64,000 nucleotides of DNA, taken from Castor canadensis (Eukaryota; Chordata; Mammalia; Rodentia; Castoridae). The notes below the pieces were generated by a model. It had not been told where the DNA came from, ran no database searches, and saw only the letters and a list, made by a program, of their open reading frames with translations. The DNA lies in assembly GCF_047511655.1 (NCBI RefSeq), contig NC_133390.1:130129583-130193582 (forward strand). The letters are read 5' to 3'. This document shows, in pieces, positions 49,595-59,900 of the stretch. Position numbers and translations under genes: made by a program. Position 1 is the first letter of the stretch, and the number at the start of each line of letters is the position of its first letter.

Positions 49595-50350
49595 ATGGAC
49601 ATAGCACATTCTGTTTATCCTTTTACCACTGATGGGCGTTTGGGTTGTTTCCACTTAATGGTTGTTATAAATAATGCTGTTGTGAATATTCACTTACAAG
49701 TTTAATGTGTACATATATTCTCTCTTGGGTATAAACCTGCAAGCCATGTGTTAATGGCCATGTATATATCTTCTTTAGGAAAATGAATATTCAGATCCTT
49801 TACTAATTTTTAAGTTGGATTTTTTTGTCTATTATTGAGTTGTAAGGCCTCCTTATACGTTCTTGAGACAAGCCTCTTATCAAATACATAAATTTGTAAA
49901 TCTTTTCTCCTGTGAGTATTCTGTGAATTGCCTTTTCATTTCCTTCATGCTGTCTTAGGCAGAACAAAAGTTTTAAATTTTGATGAATAACAATTTACCT
50001 CTTTTATCTTTTGTCACTTACACTTTTGAACTATGAGCTCCTAAACCAAGATTTGTTACAATTTTCTTTCTATTAGTTCTGTAGTCTTAGTCTTTCATTT
50101 GTGACTACAAGCCATTTTGAGCTCATTAATTTTTGTGTATTTTGTAAGGTTAAAGGCTCAACTTCATCCTTTTGCATGTGAATAGCCGGCTTTCCCAACA
50201 ACATTTGTTTATATTATCTTGATATGGTAGTGAATTATCTTTTATAATAAATTATGTGTGGCTGTGCCTCCACATTTAAAAATTAGAATGCTACATCTTA
50301 AATTTTGTCATCATTACTATGTAGGATCCATACATGTTTGTAAATACTAT
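49595..50350 (-). mobile_element. Ancient L1M ORF2 3' region, antisense
   Basis: 'gatgggcgtttgggttgttt', 'aataatgctgttgtgaatat', 'gtaaggcctccttatacgtt', 'tctcctgtgagtattctgtg' and 'aatagccggctttcccaaca' follow antisense L1M order. No intact frame remains. Confidence 0.8.
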
Positions 50351-50537
50351 CTCCTGTGAAAAAGTTTAATATAGATGTATATTATGTTTATAAATTAGAA
50401 GAAATTGAGACTGTTTAGCTTTTCTTAGACATTGTTGGTAGCCTTTCAAACATCCTCTATAATAATAATTTGTATTCATTTTTCACTTATTCTTAGGTAA
50501 ACTTTGGTAATTTTCATTTCTCCAGTAAAAAATATAT

Positions 50538-50569
50538 ATTAGTATATATAATACATTATATATACTAAT
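50538..50569. repeat. AT-rich palindrome, perfect 15-bp arms
   Basis: Two 15-base arms (attagtatatataat and its complement) are separated by only 'ac'. Repeated fragments of the same sequence continue to about 50600. Confidence 0.95.
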
Positions 50570-50603
50570 GTATATAATACATTATATATATTATATACAT
50601 AAT

Positions 50604-50633
50604 ATAACTTATATATGCATATGTATAAGTTAT
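50604..50633. repeat. AT-rich imperfect palindrome
   Basis: 'ataacttata' is mirrored by 'tataagttat' around a gcatatg centre. It lies 35 bp from the perfect palindrome. Confidence 0.85.
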
Positions 50634-51172
50634 ATCAAAATCTTGAATATAAATTTCCAAGTGGTAGGATTTTTTTCTTCCAGTTTTAATTTAATTTCAG
50701 TTTTCCAGCATTGCAACCTAAAGGATATTTATTTTATTTACTTTTACTAATCTTACTTATTTGTTCTACTTGGCCTGTCAAGAACCAAACAATGAAGCAT
50801 GGGATTTTCTTCTAGCATGTTTTTGTTTCTTTCTCTGCTTGAATTTTTTGAGGGTTTTGCCTTTTAAAAACTCTGGTGGACAGAAATTCATGAAGATTAG
50901 ATTTTCTTAGTAGTCACTACCTTATTATTTTAAAATGTTCTTTTTGTTTTAAAATGTTCTTTTTGTTTTTGTTCCATACTTTAAATTTGATTTGAACCAT
51001 GCCAAGTGTTCGTATCTCAATATTTTTCTCTTAATTTGTCTTTCCCTAATTTTTACTCATTATTTTATTTTTAAACTTTCTGAGTCATTTTATATCAGAA
51101 AATGACTCTTCTAGTTTTAAAAGTAGTTAGATTATGAACTAACTGAATAATTCCTTTGCTTATTTTATGATT

Positions 51173-51175
<3 letters not shown>
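50634..51175. other. Unassigned AT-rich noncoding sequence
   Basis: It contains a 19-bp direct repeat (ttttaaaatgttctttttg, twice) at about 50929-50966; otherwise nothing recognisable. Confidence 0.45.

Positions 51176-51210
<35 letters not shown>
51176..51210. repeat. (CT)n microsatellite at a SINE tail
   Basis: About 16 CT units lie immediately before the antisense ID-like unit, as at 9856. Confidence 0.95.
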
Positions 51211-51213
<3 letters not shown>

Positions 51214-51214
<1 letters not shown>

Positions 51215-51296
51215 TTCAGCAGTACTAAGGTTGGACGCAGGTCCTCACTCTTGCCAGGCAGGTACTCTACCACTTGAGCCACTCTATCAGCCCTAA
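51214..51296 (-). repeat. ID-like SINE unit, antisense
   Basis: 'cagcagtactaaggttggac', 'ttgccaggcaggtactctac' and 'cacttgagccactctatcag' form the antisense ID-like unit. Confidence 0.85.
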
Positions 51297-51439
51297 ATCC
51301 TGTATAATTTCAGCCGTTGTGTTTGATGTGTTCCTTCCATTCTGTCAACATGTCCTCCTATTGTTGCACAAACATATTTGTCCTTAGGTTTTCCCCTTAC
51401 CACAGAACACTACTCTCACCTTTCTCCTGGTGTTTGTTG

Positions 51440-51780
51440 TGGCCCCTCCACAGCTATTCTTATGTTCCTTACAGGTTGCCTTTTTTATACTATCATAACA
51501 AGGGACTTACATGATGTGTAGCTTTTGGTGTCTGGCTCATTTCATTTAACAAAATGAATTATAAATTCATCCATATTGGAGCACAAATCCTTTTTAACTA
51601 CTGAGTAGGATTGACTTGTATCAATGTACTACAATTCATTTATTGTTCTATTGAAGGACATATGAGATGTTTCAGTGTTTGCCATAAGCAAAATTGTCAG
51701 TTCTAGGAGCATTTTTGTAGATTACTTGGGGTTTTGTATATATATATAGTCAAACTGTTTGAAAAATATAAATTATGTTA
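51440..51780 (-). mobile_element. Ancient L1M 3' region, antisense
   Basis: 'gtgtagcttttggtgtctgg', 'ctcatttcatttaacaaaat', 'gagtaggattgacttgtatc' and 'attgaaggacatatgagatg' are in antisense L1M order. Confidence 0.65.
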
Positions 51781-53550
51781 TTTTTTCCCTTCAACCCTGT
51801 ACATCTCTCGTGATATATTTAGGTTTTCCAGTTCCACATTCAATAGAAATGGTATAAAACCCACTGACCTTACTTTCAATTTCTAAGGGAAAGATCATTA
51901 CATGTGATCAATACATTTGAAATAAGATGTATATTTTAGTATGTGTGTTTTCTAATAGGTTAAAGATGCTACTTTCTAGCATTCTAGTTTACTGAAAGTT
52001 TTTAATTATTATTATGAATGGATGTTGAATGTGGTTGCCACTTAAACCAAAGACAACAAAATAATAATAAGGGAATACTATATAAAAAATTTATGCCTAT
52101 GAAAGTACAATGTAGACAATATGTACCAATTCTTTCAAACTCAGATTAAAGTTAAAAATTCAAAAAGAAAAGATTGTCAGATCAGATGCTTTTTTTTTCT
52201 TTTTCTACTGAAATTAGATGGCTTTCTTACTTAACCTGTTTGGTCTGTAGAGTATAAGATTCAGGTTTTGATTGCTTAATCAGCTTTGCATTGCTAGGAT
52301 GAATTTACCTAACTGTAACACTATTCTTCTTATGCATTACTATATTTGATTTGCTGACATTTTTTAAGGGTTTTTGGTCTATAGTCATGGGGGACATAGA
52401 TCTGAAATTTTCTTAAAATGTCTTTGATTTTAGTATTAATTTGAGTATTAGACTCAAAGAATAGTTTAGGAAATGTTCTCTTTTTCTATTTTATGGAAGA
52501 AATTTTGTATAAGTCTGATTATTTATCTCATACATGTTTGGCATAATCATTCAGGAAAATCATCTAAACTGACTGTCTTTTCTTGAAAAAATTTTAAGCA
52601 ACAACTTAATTTTAACAGCTATCAGGCTACTTGAGATACTCATTCCTTCCTGAGTGAGAATGAGTAGCTGGCATCATTCATGTCATCTAAATTGTGTGCT
52701 CATGGACATAGAATTTGTTGTAGTGTTTTCTTAATGTTCTTTATGTCTCTGGGGTTGATAGTGATATCCGCTCTTTCATCCTTTACATTGGTAATTTGTT
52801 TCTTATATCTCAATCTCACTAGAGATATTATCAGGCTTACTGGTCTTAAAGCAACCTTATGTTTTAATTATATTCTCTCTTCCTTTTCAGGTTTTGGTTT
52901 CACTCAATTTGTTCTCCTTCCTTTGTGTTTAATTTGCTCCTTTTACTTTAAGTTTTGAAGGCAGAAGCTTAGGTTACTGGCTTTTGATCTTTTATAATTT
53001 CTAATATAAACATTTGGTGCTATAAATTTCCCCCTAAGCACTGATTTAGCTACTTCTGATATAATTTTTTTGTGCTGTGCTTTCATTTTTACTTGGGTCA
53101 TTTAAATTTTTTTCTTTGTTATTTCTTTTTAAATTATTTAGAAGTATATATTTAATTTCTAAATATTTGAGGATGTACATAGACATTTTTATTTAATTTT
53201 GTGTTGGTCCAAAAAGTGGGGATAGATCGATAGGTTAGATAGATGATAGATAGATGACAGGTCTAGATAGATGATAGGTTAGATAGATGATAGATAGATG
53301 ACAGTCATAAAATTGATTTTATGACTCAGAATATGGTTTAGTTTGTTCCATATTCCAGGTGTTCTTGAAATGAATATGTTCTTTATTGTTTTTGGTGGTG
53401 TGCCCTTTATAAACATCACGTTGGTTAATAGTTTACTCTATATCCTTAGTAAGTTCTGTTTATTTGTTCTATCAATTACAAAGAGAAAATATTGTTTCTA
53501 GCCATAATTATCTTTAAACCTCTAGAACTCAGCTATTTGGAATGTTTTGG
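51781..53550 (-). mobile_element. Ancient L1 ORF2 (RT to endonuclease), antisense, decayed
   Basis: 'gcattgctaggatgaattta', 'aatgttctctttttctattt', 'ttattggtctt'-type RT pieces, 'aacatttggtgctataaatt' and 'cacgttggttaatagtttac' run from the RT region toward the 5' part of ORF2 on the minus strand. It is broken by many indels and a GATA microsatellite. Confidence 0.65.
53221..53305. repeat. (GATA)n-type microsatellite with ~32-bp higher-order unit
   Basis: The block 'gataggttagatagatgata' plus 'gatagatgacag' occurs twice, separated by 'gtctagatagat'. Confidence 0.9.
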
Positions 53551-53579
53551 TGCATGATGTGGGGATAAAAATTTAATCA

Positions 53580-54100
53580 TTTTTTTTTCAAAATATTTAC
53601 CCAGTATTCCAGTGCCATTCATTAAGAACCTGTTCATTCTCTACTAATTGAAGATGTCATCTTTGTTGTGCATTAACATTCCTTTGTGCCTATGTATATA
53701 TAAAAATACATATATAGCCAAAGCTTTATCTTTTGTTCCATTCATCTGTAAGTTCATTCTGAACAAATATGACACTGATTTAATCACAAGAACATTATAA
53801 TTTGGTAGGCCTGTTCCACAAATTTCTCTTCTTTCTCAGGGTTTTTGTAGTTATTCATATCTTCAAGAATAGCACTGGCTTCAAATTGTCTGGGTACCAA
53901 AAATGATTGTCTATATTGTAAATCCCATCCAATGTATACATTTACTTAGGAAAGAATCTCTGGTCTCACTATCCATGAACACTTCACTTTTCTAATTGTT
54001 CAAGTCAAAATTTTTATAATGGATAGTTAAAATGTTTCTCCTACATGTTTTAAGTTGGTATAACAGATGAAGTTATTCTCATATAGGCTTTAAACATTTT
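53580..54100 (-). mobile_element. Ancient L1M ORF2 3' fragment, antisense
   Basis: 'attccagtgccattcattaa', 'ccattcatctgtaagttcat' and 'ttcttctttctcagggtttt'-type pieces are antisense L1M from nearer the ORF2 end than the preceding fragment, so it is out of order and is a separate or rearranged copy. Confidence 0.55.
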
Positions 54101-54237
54101 AAGTTTTGTATCTAAATGTGTTTGTGTTTTCAAAATAGGTACATTTAAAGATACTTCTGGCCTCATTAAATTAGAGCACAATGCTGATTCTTTCCCTGGC
54201 ACTTCACCATTTGGGCCTTCACTCTTTCAAGCTTCTT

Positions 54238-54249
54238 AAAAGAACCTTC
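54238..54249. repeat. L1-B target-site duplication, left copy
   Basis: 'aaaagaaccttc' recurs at 61279-61290. The insertion point reads TTCTT/AAAAG in L1 sense, a canonical L1 endonuclease-type site. Confidence 0.92.
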
Positions 54250-55708
54250 TGATTCCAAGATGGCGGCTAGAGGTAGGAAGCAGAAAGCGAGCCTCCTATA
54301 GTGAAATCTTGGAGAGACGCTGGAGACACACTTTGCAGGCATAATCACCGAGAAAAGGCATAACTTTGACTCCTCCACATCTCCAGCCGGCGCAGAGAAT
54401 CTCCACTTCACGTTAAACGGAGAACCGAGGAGGCCCCCCGGGCCGCCAGTGGCGGGCGCCCATACGGCTTGGGAAGACGCGGACCAGGTGAGCTTCGCGG
54501 TACCGCGGTTCCCCCACAGACAAGCCTGGGCCAGAGCAGCATAGCCCCCTGGACAGACTGACCTCCACCCGGGAAAAAAGAGAAACTGAGTACTAAGCAA
54601 TAAGAACAGTTAAGACAAGCTGGAAAGAGGGTGGGGCGCCCTGAGCGCTGAAGATTGGGGGAAGGGAAGCCCTCCCAGGACTGTAAATAAACGAGCCGGG
54701 CGGGCCGGAGAGGCTCTGGCGGGAGTGGGGCGCGCCAGCAACCAGGAGCAGGGACGCTTGTGAGAGGAGGGAAGACCCACTTCCCACGTGAACTGTAAAT
54801 AAACACGCAGGCCTGACAACGCGGGGCAGTGTCGCCTTTCCCAGTGCTTGGAAAGGGAAAAGCCTGTAGCAGAGGCACCCCCCCCCCACAGGAGAACTCT
54901 GAGCAAACAAAGCCTCTGGGACCAGGTGAGCGCTAGCTCACCCCAGAGATCTGCATAAATAACGCCTCCAGCTACAGGCTGAGAGCAGCAGGCAGGCAAG
55001 CCACAGTTGCAGATACCACTCTCAGAACTGCCTCCAGACGCGTTTTTTTCTTTTTCTCCCTACCTTTGATGAGAGAACAACCGAATTACACCTGCAAGCC
55101 GAAAAACTTACTGAAACTATTGCATTTGAACTGGGGACACTTGGTGGGGCTTTTTTTTTATTTTTTCTTCTGTGTGTGTGTGAGTGTAGTTTTGTTCTAC
55201 TTTATGCATCCCCTTTGATGAGACAACTACAGAACAACATCTGAGGCACCAACTCCAGGACTGGAGATTAAGACGGACATCCAAATTATTAAGACTGAAA
55301 TTGCATTGCATATAAACTTGGAAGTTTTTTGGTTTTTTTTTTTTTTTTTTTAATTTCCTATTTTCCATTTTATTTTAATTCATTTTTATAAATAGATATT
55401 ACTTTCATATACTTATTTTTTATTTTTTTTATCTTTGATTTTCAATCCTCTCTCTGTCTCTCTATTGTCTGTTCAGCTTACTGTCGATTAGTACACTAAC
55501 ACTCCCTGTTTATACCTTTGAAACTCTCTTGTCTGATACCTTGTTCTGCTTTCTCCCTCTTGTCTGTATATTTGTTTTCCCCTTTTCTTTAACTTCTTGC
55601 TTTCCATCTCAGCTCACTCTTCCGTTCTCAATATTACCATTGTTATTATTACAAGCTAGAAAATACTTAATTACACACAGTACAGGGACAGTAACAACAC
55701 CAAGGACA
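54250..55708 (+). promoter_or_regulatory. L1-B 5' UTR with internal promoter
   Basis: It is 1459 bp. The first ~780 bp are GC- and CpG-rich; the rest is pyrimidine- and A/T-rich, including a T-run near 55334. It carries the YY1-like site (54255-54267), splice-donor consensus sites at 54485-54493 and 54923-54930, forkhead-like GTAAATAAAC at 54683-54692 and 54795-54804, and an E-box CACGTG at 54785-54790. All but the E-box were also confirmed by position in L1-A. Confidence 0.85.
54255..54267 (+). promoter_or_regulatory. YY1-like site at the 5' end of L1-B
   Basis: CCAAGATGGCGGC lies 5 bases from the left TSD. As in human L1, a YY1 site here could fix the transcription start so that the whole element is copied. 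Confidence 0.75.
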
Positions 55709-56911
55709 ATGACAGGAAGACAGAAAAAACAAGGAAACCAGTTTCCCCACAGCAAAAAATTAGTACAGGAACCAGAGGGGAATGAAGAGAACAGAAACTC
55801 AGAGCCAGACTCCAACAAAATGAAGATAAACTATGCCAAAGGACCCAATGAAGCCTACAAGAATAATTTAAAAGAAGACATACTACAAGTACTCAATGAG
55901 AATTTTATAGAGATGATACTGGATAGGGTCAACCAAAATGTACAGGAGACACTCAAGAAATTCCAAGACAATAAAAATAGAGAATTTGAAAAAGCAAAAG
56001 AAGAAATAAAGGAAACCATAGAAGCACTGTATAAACACCAAAGTGAAAGAGAGAACACAATGAATAAATGGATAAATGAACTCAGGACAAAAATAGACAA
56101 CAATAAAGAAGAAAACAGCCAGGATATGGAAAACCTCAGAAAAAAGAACGAAACAGAACTGCAAAACAAAACGGAAAGCCAATCCAGCAGAATAGAACAA
56201 ACAGAAGACAGAATCTCAGAACTTGAAGATGAAATGGTAATTAAAGGAAAAACCGAAGAACTATTAATTAAACAACTCAAGACCTGTGAAAAGAAAATGC
56301 AAGAACTCACCGACTCCATCAAAAGACCAAACTTGAGAAGCATGGGCATCGAAGAAGGAGAAGAAGTGCAAGCGAAGGGAATGCGTAATATATTCAACAA
56401 AATAATAACGGAAAATTTCCCAAATCTAGAGAAAGATATTCCCATACAAATGCAAGAGGCCTCCAGGACACCAAACAGACCAGATCAAAATAGAACTACT
56501 CCACGACATATCATCATTAAAACAACAAGTTCAGAAACTAAGGAAAGAATATTGAAGGCTGCAAGAGAGAAAAAACAAGTAACATACAAAGGTAAACCCA
56601 TCAAAATCACAGCAGACTTCTCAACAGAAACATTAAAAGCAAGAAGAGCGTGGGGTGAGATCTTCCGGGCACTGAATGAAAATAACTTCAACCCCAGGAT
56701 ACTCTACCCAGCAAAGCTATCATTCAAAATAGATGGAGCAATAAAAGTCTTCCATGATAAGCAGAAACTAAAACAATATGTGACCACAAAGCCACCATTA
56801 CAAAAGATTCTGCAAGGGATCCTGCACACAGAAAGTGACACCCAACTTAACCATGAAAAGGCAGGCAGCACCAAACCACAGGATAAGAAAAAGCAAGACA
56901 GTAGAGAGTAA
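55709..56911 (+). CDS. ORF1: L1-B ORF1p: L1 RNA-binding protein
   Basis: This is the 400-residue homologue of the L1-A protein, with the same domain order: charged N-terminus, coiled coil with R-I-S-E-L-E, RRM-like domain and C-terminal domain, then a lysine-rich end. I chose the ATG at 55709 (A at -3); upstream codons are open for 60 residues but have no ATG. Compared with L1-A it changes residues 32 (D to E), 50 (H to Y), 180 (E to G), 202 (N to D) and 211 (I to S). The change at 211 replaces a hydrophobic residue in the first strand of the RRM ('NLRSMG'), so L1-B may encode a weaker ORF1p; this is inference. Confidence 0.96.
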   Translation: MTGRQKKQGNQFPHSKKLVQEPEGNEENRNSEPDSNKMKINYAKGPNEAYKNNLKEDILQVLNENFIEMILDRVNQNVQETLKKFQDNKNREFEKAKEEIKETIEALYKHQSERENTMNKWINELRTKIDNNKEENSQDMENLRKKNETELQNKTESQSSRIEQTEDRISELEDEMVIKGKTEELLIKQLKTCEKKMQELTDSIKRPNLRSMGIEEGEEVQAKGMRNIFNKIITENFPNLEKDIPIQMQEASRTPNRPDQNRTTPRHIIIKTTSSETKERILKAAREKKQVTYKGKPIKITADFSTETLKARRAWGEIFRALNENNFNPRILYPAKLSFKIDGAIKVFHDKQKLKQYVTTKPPLQKILQGILHTESDTQLNHEKAGSTKPQDKKKQDSRE

Positions 56912-56961
56912 CATCAAGTTAGGTACACACAATCAAACCTTCAAACAACTAAGATAACTAA
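56912..56961 (+). other. ORF1-ORF2 spacer of L1-B
   Basis: The spacer is 50 bp, A-rich, and ends with an in-frame TAA directly before the ORF2 ATG. The same length is found in L1-A (34574-34623). Confidence 0.9.
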
Positions 56962-59900
56962 ATGGCAGGAATCACCACATACCTATCAGTACTAACACTT
57001 AATGTCAATGGACTTAATTCACCCATCAAAAGACACCGTTTGACAAAATGGATTAAAAAAGAAGATCCAACAATTTGTTGCTTACAGGAGACTCATCTCA
57101 CCGACAGAAATAAGCATATGCTTAGGATGAAAGGCTGGAAGAAGATTTACCAAGCTAATGGCCCCCGAAAACAAGCAGGAGTAGCAATACTTATCTCTGA
57201 CAAAGTAGACTTCAAACCTACATTGATCAAACGAGACAAAGAAGGACATTCCATACTAATAAAAGGGGAAATAGACCAAAAGGAAATAATAATCATCAAT
57301 CTGTACGCACCCAATGTCAACGCACCCAATTTCATCAAACATACCCTAAAAGACCTAAAAGCATATATAAACGCCAACACAGTGGTTGTGGGAGACTTTA
57401 CCACTCCATTATCATCAATAGATAGGTCATCCAAACAAAAACTCAATAAAGAAATCCAAGATCTAAAATATGCAATAGATCAAGTGGACCTAGTAGATGT
57501 CTATAGAACATTTCATCCAACCTCTACACAATATACATTCTTCTCAGCAGCCCATGGAACCTTCTCCAAAATAGATCATATCCTAGGGCACAAAGCAAGC
57601 CTCAGCAAATATAAGAAAATAGAAATAATACCGTGCATACTATCTGACCACAATGCAGTAAAAGTAGAACTCAACAACAAAAGTAAAGACAAAAAACATG
57701 CAAACAGCTGGAAACTAAATAACTCATTACTTAATGAAGAATGGATCATCGATGCAATAAAAGAGGAAATTAAAAAGTTCCTAGAAGTCAATGAAAATGA
57801 AAACACAACCTACCGGAACCTATGGGACACAGCTAAGGCAGTCTTGAGAGGAAAGTTTATAGCCATGAGTGCATATATTAAAAAGATTGAAAGATCCCAA
57901 ATCAATGACCTAATGATACATCTCAAACTCCTAGAAAAACAAGAACAAGCAAATCCCAAAACAAATAGAAGGAGAGAAATAATAAAAATAAGAGCTGAAA
58001 TCAACGAAATAGAAACCAAAAAAACCATACAAAGAATTAATGAAACAAAAAGTTGGTTCTTTGAAAAAATAAACAAGATCGATAGACCCCTGGCAAACCT
58101 GACTAAAATGAGGAGAGAAAAAACCCAAATTAGTAGAATCAGGAATGCAAAAGGGGAGATAACAACAAACACCATGGAAATCCAGGAAATCATCAGAGAC
58201 TACTTTGAGAACCTATATTCAAATAAATTTGAAAATCTAAAAGAAATGGACAGATTTCTAGATACATATGATCATCCAAAACTGAACCAAGAGGAAATTA
58301 ATCACCTGAATAGACCTATAACACAAAATGAAATTGAAGCAGCAATCAAGAGTCTCCCCAAAAAGAAAAGTCCAGGACCTGATGGATTCTCTGCTGAATT
58401 CTATCAGACCTTTAAAGAAGAACTGATACCAACCCTCCTTAAACTGTTCCATGAAATAGAAAGGGAAGGAAAACTGCCAAACACATTTTATGAAGCCACT
58501 ATTACACTTATCCCAAAACCAGGCAAAGACACCTCCAAAAAGGAGAACTATAGGCCAATCTCCTTAATGAACATTGATGCAAAAATCCTCAACAAAATAA
58601 TGGCAAACCGAATTCAGCAACACATCAAAAAGATTATCCACCACGACCAGGTAGGCTTCATCCCAGGGATGCAGGGGTGGTTCAACATACGAAAATCAAT
58701 AAACGTAATAAACCACATTAACAGAAGCAAAGACAAAAACCACTTGATCATCTCAATAGACGCAGAAAAAGCCTTTGATAAGATCCAACATCATTTCATG
58801 ATAAAAGCTCTAAGAAAACTAGGAATAGAAGGAAAGTTCCTCAACATTATAAAAGCTATATATGACAAACCTACAGCCAGCATTATACTTAACGGAGAAA
58901 AATTAAAACCGTTCCCTCTAAAATCAGGAACCAGACAAGGATGCCCACTATCTCCACTCCTATTCAACATAGTACTGGAATTCCTAGCCAGAGCAATTAG
59001 GCAAGAAGAAGGAATAAAAGGAATACAAATAGGTAAAGAAACTGTCAAAATATCCCTATTTGCAGACGACATGATCCTATACCTTAAAGACCCAAAAAAC
59101 TCTACTCAGAAGCTTCTAGACATCATCAATAGCTATAGCAAAGTAGCAGGATATAAAATCAACATAGAAAAATCATTAGCATTTCTATACACTAACAATG
59201 AGCAAATGGAAAAAGAATGTATGAAAACAATTCCATTTACAATAGCCTCAAAAAAAATCAAATACCTAGGTGTAAACCTAACAAAAGATGTGAAAGACCT
59301 CTACAAGGAAAACTATACACTTCTGAAGAAAGAGATTGAGGAAGACTATAGAAAGTGGAGAGATCTCCCATGCTCATGGATTGGTAGAATCAACATAGTA
59401 AAAATGTCGATACTCCCCAAAGTAATCTACATGTTTAATGCAATTCCCATCAAAATTCCAATGACATTCATTAAAGAGATTGAAAAATCTACTGTGAAAT
59501 TTATATGGAAACACAAGAGGCCACGAATAGCCAAGGCAATACTCAGTCAAAAGAACAATGCAGGAGGTATCACAATACCTGACTTCAAACTATATTACAA
59601 AGCAATAACAATAAAAACAGCATGGTACTGGCACAAAAACAGACATGAAGACCAGTGGAACAGAATAGAGGATCCAGATATGAAGCCACACAACTATGAA
59701 CAACTTATCTTTGACAAAGGAGCTAAAAATATACGATGGAGAAATAGCAGCCTCTTCAACAAAAACTGCTGGGAAAACTGGTTAGCAGTCTGCAAAAAAC
59801 TGAAACTAGATCCATGTATATCACCCTATACCAAGATTAACTCAAAATGGATCAAGGATCTTAATATCAGACCCCAAACTCTTAAGTTGATACAAGAAAG

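Noticed and set aside
55529..55708. A 60-codon hydrophobic extension upstream of ORF1 in both L1s, resembling a signal peptide
   Set aside because: It contains no ATG (the frame opens at a TTG) and is simply the translation of a pyrimidine-rich 5' UTR. The ORF1 start is the ATG at 55709 (35826 on the minus strand).
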